In this document: in pieces, positions 32,881-40,583 of the stretch
Numbering within the stretch: position 1 is the stretch's first letter
Layout of the letters: each line of letters begins with the position of its first letter
Notes under the pieces: generated by a model
Told to the model about the DNA's origin: nothing
What the model saw: the letters and a program-made list of their open reading frames with translations, nothing else
Databases searched by the model: none
NCBI GenBank assembly: GCA_910585265.1
Contig: CAJUCA010000003.1
Span: forward strand, 50,407 to 114,406
Source: an uncultured Oscillospiraceae bacterium
Lineage (GTDB): Bacteria > Bacillota > Clostridia > Oscillospirales > Oscillospiraceae
Length of the DNA: 64,000 nucleotides
Direction of reading: 5' to 3'
Translations under genes and position numbers: made by a program

Positions 32881-34248
32881 TTAACGGAGATAGTCCATCA
32901 GGCTCTCCGAAAGCACGTTATTGCCCACCTTCAGGGCCGCGTTGTAGCAGTACTGGGCCCAGATGAAGGAGGTGATGGAGTCCACCATGTCCACGTCCTC
33001 AAGGGCGGCGTACTGCTCCTGGAGGTTGTAGAAATTGTCCTCCAGCAGCTTTTCGTTGTTCTCCAGCTTGGTGGTGCTGGCGGCCATGTTGGTGAACTCG
33101 GTTTTGAAATTGGAGGAGGCGGTTTCCAGCTTGCCCACCAGACGCTTGAACTCGTCGTAAATGCCGCCACAGTCTCCGCCCTCTGGCACGCTGTCGGAGA
33201 GCTGTGTGAGCCGCTGGACGATGGAGTAGATGTTCTTGGGGTCGCCGTCCTCGTCCAGGCCGCAGCCGAAGAAGTTGATGCCGTTCAGCGCGGCGTTGAA
33301 GCCGCTGGACGGGATCAGGTTCCCGTTTTTGTCCTCCTGGAAGCCCAGGCCGATGTCCACGTAGTACTTCTCGTTTTTCAGGTACTCCAGCTTCTCGGCC
33401 TCCAGCTTCTGGGCGTCGTACTCCTCGACGGTCATGGTTTCGGCCTTGGTCATGTCGAGATAGTAGATGTCGCCGGTATAGGTGTTGGGATCCACTACAT
33501 TGCCCTTGGAGTCAAACGCCTGATGCTTCTCTGCGCCCGCTGTGCCATCTGTCATGAGATAATTCCTGACGGCAGCGGGATCCGCAGCGATTGCGGCGTC
33601 GAAATCGTCCTTGGAAACCAGGGCGGAGGTGTCCATCTTCACATAGAATTTGCCGCCTGTGGTGGCCAGATTTGTATTTGGATCAACTTCCAGCGGCGTC
33701 ACACTGCCGTCGGCCTCCTTGGTGCCCATCACGTTGGGAATGGCCGCGTCCACGGAGACCCCCCGGTAGTACAGCTTATTATCTTTGATCTCAAAGGGCA
33801 CGTTGTGGCCGTCCGCCCCGGCGAAAATGAAGTTGTCGCCATACTTCTGGTTCATGTTCTGCACCAGAATCTCCGACATCTGGTCCAGCACCTTGGACAG
33901 CTGCTCCCGGGCGTCGCCCTTGGGATCGTCCAGCCACTTCAGGACGGCCTCCTTGATGGTGTTCATGCTGGGGTTTTTGGTGTCAAGGACCTCGTCCATG
34001 GACTGAAGGCAGCTATAGGCGGTCTGGTACTTTTTCAGCGTGTCGGAGCAGATGGAATGCTGGCTGTCCACCGTCATGCGGGACTTACGCAGCCGGAAGG
34101 CCTTGGCGGCGGCGGCGGGGTCCTCGGCGTAGGAGTTGAAGTTGCGCTGGGACAGCATGGTGTCCCGGGATTTGTTCATGCTGATGAAGGAGTTCATCAG
34201 GTTGGCGCGGTAGCTTTTCAGTACGCCGCCGGTTGTGGCGCGAATCAT
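32881..34248 (-). CDS. flgL: Flagellar hook-filament junction protein FlgL
   Basis: FlgL (455 aa) is the second junction protein between hook and filament. The N-terminal flagellin-like helix region (MNSFISMNKSRDTML, SYAEDPAAAAKAFRLR) and the C-terminal helix (VDMVDSITSFIWAQYCYNAALKVG) are clear. It is longer than Bacillus FlgL (about 300 aa) owing to an enlarged middle. Around 33450-33790 the codon choice becomes less GC-rich. It follows flgK by 18 bp. Confidence 0.92.
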   Translation of the reverse strand: MIRATTGGVLKSYRANLMNSFISMNKSRDTMLSQRNFNSYAEDPAAAAKAFRLRKSRMTVDSQHSICSDTLKKYQTAYSCLQSMDEVLDTKNPSMNTIKEAVLKWLDDPKGDAREQLSKVLDQMSEILVQNMNQKYGDNFIFAGADGHNVPFEIKDNKLYYRGVSVDAAIPNVMGTKEADGSVTPLEVDPNTNLATTGGKFYVKMDTSALVSKDDFDAAIAADPAAVRNYLMTDGTAGAEKHQAFDSKGNVVDPNTYTGDIYYLDMTKAETMTVEEYDAQKLEAEKLEYLKNEKYYVDIGLGFQEDKNGNLIPSSGFNAALNGINFFGCGLDEDGDPKNIYSIVQRLTQLSDSVPEGGDCGGIYDEFKRLVGKLETASSNFKTEFTNMAASTTKLENNEKLLEDNFYNLQEQYAALEDVDMVDSITSFIWAQYCYNAALKVGNNVLSESLMDYLR

Positions 34249-34266
34249 ATTGCCTTACCTCCTTGC

Positions 34267-36921
34267 TTAGCGTCCGGCCATGCCGGTGTTGTTGATCAGC
34301 CGGTCCAGGGCCTCGTCGATGGCGGTCATCAGGCGCATGGCGGCGTTCATGGCTTTCTGGTACTGCATCATGTTCATGGCCTCGTCGTTGAGGTCCACGC
34401 CGGAGACGCCCTCCCGGCTGCTGTCCAGGGCGACCAGGGTGGTGTAATCGTTGTTCAAGGCGATGTTGGTGGCCTTGGAGTCCTTGGCCTGCACGCCCAT
34501 CATGTTGCTGAACATATCGTTGAAGGAGCCGGTGAACAGGTTTTTACCGATGGCGTCCGGGTCCATGTCCTTGGGGTCGTAGACCAGGCCCTTGTCGATG
34601 AGGGTGATCATGTGGTTGATGTTGATGTCCTGGGTGGTGTGATTCAGGCCGCCCTCGCCCTCCTCGCCGTCCGCCGGCTTGTCGTCGGGGAACAGCACCT
34701 CGAATTTGGGGACCACCATCCAATCGCCGGAGCTCCAGCCCTTGGATATGTCGATGTTGGAGGCGGTGATGCCGTCGGTGTCGTTTCCGGCGTTGCTGTT
34801 GGTGAACAGGGGGCCGCCCATTTTGACGGCACCCTTTGCGTCCAGCCAACGTTCCAGGTCGGGGATGGGATTCCCATCGTCATCCAGAATATTGTTGCCG
34901 TTTTCGTCCTTCAGCACACAACCATCGTCGATCAGGGCCTGCTTTTGCTCGGCGGTCAGGCCGTCATACTTGGAAACGGGCTTACCAGCCAGTTCAAACT
35001 CCTTGCCGTCCTTGTCCACGTAATTCCCCTTGTGGTTCAGCATATAGCCCTGGTTCAGCTCGTTGAAGTGCTGGGCGAGCTGGCGGGCCAGCAGGTCGAA
35101 GGACTTCTGGTAGTAGGGGATGCCCCGCTTGGTGAGGGCGTTCTCGTCGATGGCCTGGTCGGCGGCGGAGGAGAACTCGCCCTCCTCGGTGAGCGTTTCC
35201 CGCTGGGCCTGGAGGGAGCCGTAGAGGTCGTTGTCGTCCAGAACCACCTCCCGGGTGTGCTCCTTCTCCATGGTGACCTGGAACCACTTGCCCTCCACCT
35301 CCACATAGGCGGTGGTGACTTCGGTTCCGGTGACGGGATCGGTGACGGTGCCCTCGGGAGGCTGGGGGTTGGCGGGAGGCTGGCTGTCCACGCCGGGGGT
35401 ATCATTGACCTGCGCCCCCAGGGTGACCTTGCCAGGGTTGTTGAGCGTCAGATCGGGTGCGTCTGCGGGACCCTTGCCGCCAATAGCTCCTGGCTTCTTG
35501 GCGGTAAAGACGATTTTTGGGCCATTGGAAGAAATAACGTAGTCCGAATTTGACAAGTTTTTGGCAATAAAGGCGGCCAGCTTATCTGCATTATTGGCAA
35601 CATCCTGGGTAAACTCGCCCTGGCCCACGGTAAAGGTTTTGCCCGCGATTTCCAGCAGCTCGCCATCGTTCCAGTTTCCGCCGGTAGTAACGGCATAGGA
35701 ATAGACCGCGTTTACGCCCGCGGTGCCGCCCTGAACCTCCGTCCAGGTGGACTTGGTGTTGATCCACTCCTCGCCCTTCACGTCCAGCAGCTTGCCCAGC
35801 TGGATGGTGTAGTTGTCGTTTTCCTGGGCGAGGATGCCCTCGGCGGCGGGGTCGTTGGTGCCCACAACGGTGATTTGCTGAGGGTTGCCGTCCGCGTCGG
35901 GCCAGTCAATTGTGACAACGTCAGCAGCGTCATAGCCATCCGGCAGGTTGGCGGGATCGACCTCCTGCAAAAACAGGAAGCCCTTTAGTTTTTCAAGGTC
36001 GGGATTATTAGCCAAATCATCCGCGCTGGGGATAATATAGGGGTTAAGGGAGGGCTTATCCTTTGGGATGGAGAGCTGGGTGGCGTACAGGCCGTCCACC
36101 AGCACGGAGCTGTCCGTCTCCACCTTGGGATCCGGGTTGTCGTTGGCCAGGGAGATGGTCAGCTTCTCCACCTGGATGCCCGCGCCCACGTCCTCCATGG
36201 TGTACTCCACCTTGATGTGCATATACTCGGACAGGGCGTCGATCTGGCGGTTGCGCTCGTCCCGCAGCTCCAGGGCCTTGTCGCCGTGAAGCTCCGCGTC
36301 CCGGATGGACTTGTTCAGATCCCGGATGTTTTTCAGGATCTCGTTGGCCCCCTCCACGTTCTTGACCAGATCCTTCTCGGTGTCCTTGCGCACCTGCTCC
36401 AGACGCCCGGCGTAGTTCTGGAACAGCGCGGTGAGGGTTTCCGCCGCGCTCCGGATCAGGGTGTTGTTGTCTGAGGTGGGGCTTGCGCCGTAGGCACGCA
36501 GCTGATCCGCCAGCTCCTGGAGCTGGGCGTACAGCAGGCCGTCGCCCTTGGTGGCGTCGTCCCCATCCTTGCCGCCCTTGCCCACCTCGTCCAGGATGGC
36601 GGCGATCTCCTGAAGGCCGGACAGCTTGGTGTCGTAGTAGGCGGTGCTGGAGGAGGTGTTGCGGTAGCGGATGTCCAGGTAGGGATCCCGGATCTGGTTG
36701 ATGCTTCTGACCAGCGCGCCGCTGCCGATGTGCCGGTCCATGAAGGAGGCGTAGCGGTCGTTGCCGCCGGTCTTGAAGCTGACCTGATCCACCCGCTGGC
36801 GGGTGTAGCCCGCGGTGTTGATGTTGGAAATGTTGTTTCCGGTGACCCGCAGGCCGTGCTGGGCGGCGTAGATGCCCAGGCGCGCGGTGGTAAAGGAATC
36901 AAAGGTGCCAAGCGTAGCCAT
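34267..36921 (-). CDS. flgK: Flagellar hook-associated protein FlgK (enlarged)
   Basis: FlgK (884 aa) is the first junction protein on the hook tip. The N-terminal rod signature (ARLGIYAAQHGLRVTGNNIS, then NINTAGYTRQRVDQV) and the C-terminal GVSGVDLNDEAMNMMQYQKA with MNAAMRLMTAIDEALDRLI are clear. It exceeds the usual 450-600 residues by about 300, all in the exposed middle. From about 35400 to 36060 the gene becomes visibly AT-richer than its flanks, which suggests exchange or diversifying selection of the surface domain. Confidence 0.93.
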   Translation of the reverse strand: MATLGTFDSFTTARLGIYAAQHGLRVTGNNISNINTAGYTRQRVDQVSFKTGGNDRYASFMDRHIGSGALVRSINQIRDPYLDIRYRNTSSSTAYYDTKLSGLQEIAAILDEVGKGGKDGDDATKGDGLLYAQLQELADQLRAYGASPTSDNNTLIRSAAETLTALFQNYAGRLEQVRKDTEKDLVKNVEGANEILKNIRDLNKSIRDAELHGDKALELRDERNRQIDALSEYMHIKVEYTMEDVGAGIQVEKLTISLANDNPDPKVETDSSVLVDGLYATQLSIPKDKPSLNPYIIPSADDLANNPDLEKLKGFLFLQEVDPANLPDGYDAADVVTIDWPDADGNPQQITVVGTNDPAAEGILAQENDNYTIQLGKLLDVKGEEWINTKSTWTEVQGGTAGVNAVYSYAVTTGGNWNDGELLEIAGKTFTVGQGEFTQDVANNADKLAAFIAKNLSNSDYVISSNGPKIVFTAKKPGAIGGKGPADAPDLTLNNPGKVTLGAQVNDTPGVDSQPPANPQPPEGTVTDPVTGTEVTTAYVEVEGKWFQVTMEKEHTREVVLDDNDLYGSLQAQRETLTEEGEFSSAADQAIDENALTKRGIPYYQKSFDLLARQLAQHFNELNQGYMLNHKGNYVDKDGKEFELAGKPVSKYDGLTAEQKQALIDDGCVLKDENGNNILDDDGNPIPDLERWLDAKGAVKMGGPLFTNSNAGNDTDGITASNIDISKGWSSGDWMVVPKFEVLFPDDKPADGEEGEGGLNHTTQDININHMITLIDKGLVYDPKDMDPDAIGKNLFTGSFNDMFSNMMGVQAKDSKATNIALNNDYTTLVALDSSREGVSGVDLNDEAMNMMQYQKAMNAAMRLMTAIDEALDRLINNTGMAGR

Positions 36922-36957
36922 AGCGATTACTCCTTATCTATGCTGGTCTCCGCGGAC

Positions 36958-37434
36958 TCAGGCGCGGAAGTCGGTTTTCATCTTTTTGGGAGGCTCCACG
37001 CCGGGGGGCTCATATCCGGCGGCGGCCACCGCGGGGTCCACCCCGGCGGCGGTGATGACCTTTTCCAGCTGGTGGAGGTTCAGCTCCAGCAGGGTGCGGG
37101 CCATGTCGGCGCAGCTGCGGTAGGCGGTGTAGCTCTCCCGCAGGGTTTCGGAGACGCTTCTGGCCCGGGGGGCCAGCTCCGGCGGGCAGTGATCCTCCAG
37201 GCCGGCCAGGGGGACGTGCTCCAGCCCCAGCTGGCCCACCAGCTTGAGCCGCCGCAGCTCCAGCCCCCGCAGGTTCAAGGTCATGGCCTGCTCCTGCTTG
37301 AGCACCTCGTCCAGGGCGATGAGGTCGTCCGCCTGGATGGCGGCGGCCTTGTCCCGGGCCAGCTGGGACAGGCGGTCCAGGCTGCCGGACAGCTCCGCCA
37401 GCAGGTCCAGGTAGGACTGGTGAAGCTGGCTCAT
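36958..37434 (-). CDS. flgN: Flagellar chaperone FlgN
   Basis: A 158-aa helical protein that overlaps the flgM stop codon (TAATG). It has the FlgN pattern of long coiled-coil helices with LLAELSGSLDRLSQLA near the start and LDEVLKQEQAMTLNLRGLE. FlgN escorts FlgK and FlgL, encoded next, to the export gate. Confidence 0.88.
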   Translation of the reverse strand: MSQLHQSYLDLLAELSGSLDRLSQLARDKAAAIQADDLIALDEVLKQEQAMTLNLRGLELRRLKLVGQLGLEHVPLAGLEDHCPPELAPRARSVSETLRESYTAYRSCADMARTLLELNLHQLEKVITAAGVDPAVAAAGYEPPGVEPPKKMKTDFRA

Positions 37435-37742
37435 TACACGCCCTCCCCCAGCCGCAGGATCCGGGCGGCGATAGCCATGGGATCGGGTGTGTAGGCGTGG
37501 TCGGCCACCTGCTGGCGCAGGGCGGCCACGTCCCCGGTGGTGGTGGCGGTGCGCACCTCCTGGGAGAGCTTGCTGACCAGCCCCATGAACCGGTTGTCCT
37601 GGCCGGAGGCGGAGAGGGTCACGCTGTCAAATTTGCTGCCGCCCTGGGCGGACTGGGCACGGCTGTCACGCCCGGCGAGGGTCCGGTAGACCTTACGCGG
37701 GGCGATGGGAGAAATTGCGCTATAACCGGACGAGGTCAGCAC
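37434..37742 (-). CDS. flgM: Anti-sigma-28 factor FlgM
   Basis: FlgM (about 102 aa) binds FliA and is exported once the hook is finished. The second half matches the family: KFDSVTLSASGQ followed by RFMGLVSKLSQEVRT and DPMAIAARILRL. GTG 37742 is chosen because AAGGA lies ten bases upstream; an in-frame GTG at 37751 is too close to it. It is the first gene of the operon behind a sigma-D-type promoter, giving feedback on FliA. Confidence 0.88.
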   Translation of the reverse strand: MLTSSGYSAISPIAPRKVYRTLAGRDSRAQSAQGGSKFDSVTLSASGQDNRFMGLVSKLSQEVRTATTTGDVAALRQQVADHAYTPDPMAIAARILRLGEGV

Positions 37743-37795
37743 GGTACTCACATCCTTTTCAAAATCCGAATCGGTTCAAATCTGTCTCACTACTT

Positions 37796-37822
37796 ATATC
37801 GGCAAAATCGGCAGTGACATAA
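37796..37822 (-). promoter_or_regulatory. Sigma-D (FliA) promoter for the flgM operon
   Basis: On the minus strand a perfect -10 element GCCGATAT (37796-37803) is preceded after 15 bp by TTAT (37819-37822), a weak match to TAAA. A second partial GCCGAT lies just upstream. Confidence 0.6.
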
Positions 37823-37908
37823 GAAAAAGCAGGAAATTTCTTTTGCGGCGGCGGATTCCCGGGGCGGAAACGGGGAGAAACAGCCCGAAAAAGGGCGGAA
37901 AAGGAAAT

Positions 37909-37936
37909 CCGGGGCCTCTTTTCGGAGGCCCCGGAC
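37909..37936 (-). terminator. Terminator after cheB
   Basis: Stem TCCGGGGCCTC / GAGGCCCCGGA with a 6-base loop; on the minus strand it is followed by TTTCCTTTT. Confidence 0.75.
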
Positions 37937-37957
37937 AGGAAGAACATGGAAAATATT

Positions 37958-39022
37958 TCAGCCCAGTGTTTTCAGGTGCCGCAGCAGCACGTTGGACACG
38001 TTGTCGCAGGACGCCTGGATCATGACGGCCCCGATGTTCTGAGCCACGCCGGGCATACCGTACACCACGGAGGACTCCTTGTCCTGCCCGATGGTATAGG
38101 CCCCCTTCTTGCGCATTTCCAGCAGGCCGTGGGCACCGTCCTGGCCCATTCCGGTCATGATGATGCCCACCATCTTGCAGGTGACGGTTTCCGCCATGGA
38201 GTAGAACATGGCGTCCACAGAGGGGCGGTGGCCGCTGACCTTCTCGCCGGGGGTGCAGTTGACGGTGTACCGGGTGCCGATGCGCACCACCCGGCACTGG
38301 AGGTCGGCGGGGGCGATGAGGGCCAGGCCCCGGCGCAGCTCGTCGCCGCTCTGGGCCTCCCGCACCTCCATGGCGCACAGGCGGTCCAGACGCTCGGCGT
38401 ACATTTTGGTGAAGCCGGGGGGCATATGCTGGACGATGACCATGGGGGGTATGTCGGCGGGGAGCCGCTTCATCACCGCCAGGGTGGCCTCGGTGCCCCC
38501 GGTGGAGGCCCCCAGGCCGATGATCACCCGGTCCAGGCCGGGGCTGTTTCCCAGCCGGGGGATGGCCCCGGCGGGAGTCTCCGCCCGTATCCCGGAGGGC
38601 ACGCCGGTGGGGCGCACCCGGGCGGCGGCGGCCATGACCACCTTCTGGGCCAGGGCGGCCAGGAAGGTGGTCTCGCTGGTGCCGTGGTCGTCGGGCTTGC
38701 GGACAAAGTCCACCGCGCCCACCGCCAGAGCGTCGAACACCTTCAGGTTCAGGGAGGACACCAGGATCACGGGGATGGGGTGGGTGGGCAGGTACTCCTT
38801 GAGGAAGTCGATGCCGCTCTGCCCGGGCATTTCCACGTCCATGGTGATCACGTCGGGCTTGTACTGGGGGATTTTATTTTTAGCGTCCAGGGTGTTGATG
38901 GCGTAGCCCACCACCTCCAGGCGGGGGTGGGCGGACAGGCCCTTGATGATCAGGCTCCGGGCGACCATGGAGTCGTCTACCACCATGACGCGGATTTTGC
39001 GCAGGCTGGCAGGGTTAGTCAT
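37958..39022 (-). CDS. cheB: Chemoreceptor methylesterase/deamidase CheB
   Basis: CheB (354 aa) removes methyl groups from receptors. The receiver domain (1-120) has phosphoacceptor D62 (MDVEMPG) and the conserved Lys in RKPD. A linker of about 45 residues precedes the methylesterase domain with catalytic Ser in GASTGGTEA, His in VQHMPPG and Asp in MTGMGQDGA. It lies downstream of cheR but is separated by a hairpin element and a terminator; GAGGAGG precedes the ATG. Confidence 0.95.
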   Translation of the reverse strand: MTNPASLRKIRVMVVDDSMVARSLIIKGLSAHPRLEVVGYAINTLDAKNKIPQYKPDVITMDVEMPGQSGIDFLKEYLPTHPIPVILVSSLNLKVFDALAVGAVDFVRKPDDHGTSETTFLAALAQKVVMAAAARVRPTGVPSGIRAETPAGAIPRLGNSPGLDRVIIGLGASTGGTEATLAVMKRLPADIPPMVIVQHMPPGFTKMYAERLDRLCAMEVREAQSGDELRRGLALIAPADLQCRVVRIGTRYTVNCTPGEKVSGHRPSVDAMFYSMAETVTCKMVGIIMTGMGQDGAHGLLEMRKKGAYTIGQDKESSVVYGMPGVAQNIGAVMIQASCDNVSNVLLRHLKTLG

Positions 39023-39054
39023 AGGAAAGAGGACCTCCTCTTACTTAAAAAGTA

Positions 39055-39086
39055 CCGGGCCGATCGGCGTGTGCGGATCGGCCCGG
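39055..39086 (-). terminator. Intrinsic terminator between cheR and cheB
   Basis: Perfect 11-bp stem CCGGGCCGATC / GATCGGCCCGG with a 10-base loop; on the minus strand it is followed by TACTTTTT and, a few bases later, by the cheB ribosome site. Confidence 0.8.
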
Positions 39087-39099
39087 CTGATCAGCATTT

Positions 39100-39260
39100 G
39101 AACCTGTATTTACAGCCGAAGATGCTGGGTGGGCGAGGGACTTTTTCGCCAGACAAGGCGCGTTTTCGCAGGAATACTTTGTGTATTGCAAGAAAACGCA
39201 ACGCGGTATGGCGGAAAAAGACCCGCCCACACAGCGTTTGAGGTTGTGAATACAGGTTCT
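39100..39260 (-). repeat. 161-bp hairpin-forming inverted-repeat element, copy B
   Basis: Related to copy A at 676-837 in inverted orientation, at roughly 80% identity. The ends are GAACCTGTATTTACAG on the left and TGTGAATACAGGTTC on the right. Internal paired blocks differ from copy A in a compensatory way (GCGTTTTC with GAAAACGC in place of GAATTTTC with GAAAATTC). The element supplies the TAA stop codon of cheR in its TAAGAACC end. Confidence 0.8.
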
Positions 39261-40096
39261 TATTTCTGGAAAGTGGACGGGGCCAGACGCCGGTAGGGGG
39301 AATTCGCGCTGAGGTTCTCCGACTTGCTGATGAGCAGGTAGCCGCCGGGGACGGTGGCGTCGTAGAACCGCTGGACCAGGGCGTCCTTGGTGGGCTGGTC
39401 GAAATAGATCATCACGTTCCGGCAGAAGATCACGTCGAACTTCCGGCGGAAGTGGATGGGGTCCATCAGGTTGAAGGGCTGGAAGATCACGTTGTCCCGC
39501 ACCTTGGGGGCCACCTGGTACTGTCCGCCGGCCTGGGGGACGAAATACTTCTTCTTCCAGTCCGGGGGGATGGTGTCGGGCAGCTCGTACACGCCCTTCT
39601 TGGCGGCGGTCATGGCCCGGTTGGAGATGTCGGTGGCCAGCAGCCGGGTGTCCCACTGGGACGCCTGCGCGCCCAGGTAGTCGAACAGGAACATGGTGAT
39701 GTTGTAGGGCTCCTCCCCGGTGGAACAGCCCGCGCTCCAGATGGCCAGGGTTTTGTCCCGCTGGTGCCGCTGGACGATGTCGGGGATGATCTTCTGGCAG
39801 AACAGATCCAGGTGCTCCTTCTCCCGCATGAAGAAGGTGTAGTTGGTGGTGAGCTTATCCAGCAGCAGGGTGATCAGGTCGTTGTCCTTGGTCTGGATGA
39901 CCTGGTTGACGAAGTCGGTGAAGCTGGTGTAGCCCCGCTGCTTGATGGAGGTGGACAGGCGGCCGGTGATGAGCTGCTTTTTCTGGCTCAGGTCGATGCC
40001 GTAATTGCCCTGGACGAACTTCACCAGGCGGGTGAAGTCCGCGTCGGTAATGGTCATGGGGTTAAATGCGCCGCCCCCGGCTCCCGTGTTAATCAT
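39260..40096 (-). CDS. cheR: Chemoreceptor methyltransferase CheR
   Basis: CheR (278 aa) methylates receptors using S-adenosylmethionine. The N-terminal helical domain (to about 85) is followed by the conserved TTNYTFFMREKEH, the SAM-binding IWSAGCSTGEEPY, LATDIS and FDVIFCRNVMIYF. It overlaps cheW by 8 bp. ATG 40096 is used; a second in-frame ATG 13 codons later is possible. The stop codon lies in the end of the adjacent hairpin element, so the extreme C-terminus may have been altered by its insertion. Confidence 0.95.
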   Translation of the reverse strand: MINTGAGGGAFNPMTITDADFTRLVKFVQGNYGIDLSQKKQLITGRLSTSIKQRGYTSFTDFVNQVIQTKDNDLITLLLDKLTTNYTFFMREKEHLDLFCQKIIPDIVQRHQRDKTLAIWSAGCSTGEEPYNITMFLFDYLGAQASQWDTRLLATDISNRAMTAAKKGVYELPDTIPPDWKKKYFVPQAGGQYQVAPKVRDNVIFQPFNLMDPIHFRRKFDVIFCRNVMIYFDQPTKDALVQRFYDATVPGGYLLISKSENLSANSPYRRLAPSTFQK

Positions 40097-40571
40097 GGGG
40101 CAGGAGCTGCTCGCAGTCCAGCACCATCATGGTGCCTGATCCATCGGGCAGGGAGCACATACCGGACACCAGGAGCTGCGCGCTGTTGGCGGGCAGGGGG
40201 TGGATATTGGCCCTGGGAATGTCCAGCATTTGATCCACGCCGTCCACCAGAATGCCCAGCTGCACGTCCCCCAGGTTGATCACCACCACCAGGCTGTCCT
40301 CCTCCCGGGAGGGCAGGCCCATCCGGGAGCAGATGTCCAGGATGGGGATCATCTGGCCGCGCATATTGATGATGCCCCGGATAAAGCCGGGCACCATGGG
40401 AAGGTAGGTGATCACCTGGTTGTTCAGGATCTCCACCACGTCCTCGGCGATGACGCCCAGCTTCAGGTGGGCGGCCATGAAAATCAGGTATTTTTGGGAG
40501 TCCACCCCGTCGTCCACGACGTTCAGGGCCTCCATCTCGTCCTCGCGGGCGAACATGACTTCATTGCTCAT
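40089..40571 (-). CDS. cheW: Chemotaxis coupling protein CheW
   Basis: CheW (160 aa) links receptors to CheA. After a 24-residue leader the single CheW domain shows KYLIFMAAHLKLGVIAEDVVEI-type strands, VPGFIRGIINMRGQMIPILD and LVDGVDQMLDIP. It lies between cheA and cheR. The gene ends within the start of cheR. Confidence 0.94.
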   Translation of the reverse strand: MSNEVMFAREDEMEALNVVDDGVDSQKYLIFMAAHLKLGVIAEDVVEILNNQVITYLPMVPGFIRGIINMRGQMIPILDICSRMGLPSREEDSLVVVINLGDVQLGILVDGVDQMLDIPRANIHPLPANSAQLLVSGMCSLPDGSGTMMVLDCEQLLPHD

Positions 40572-40583
40572 GGTTTTCTCTCC

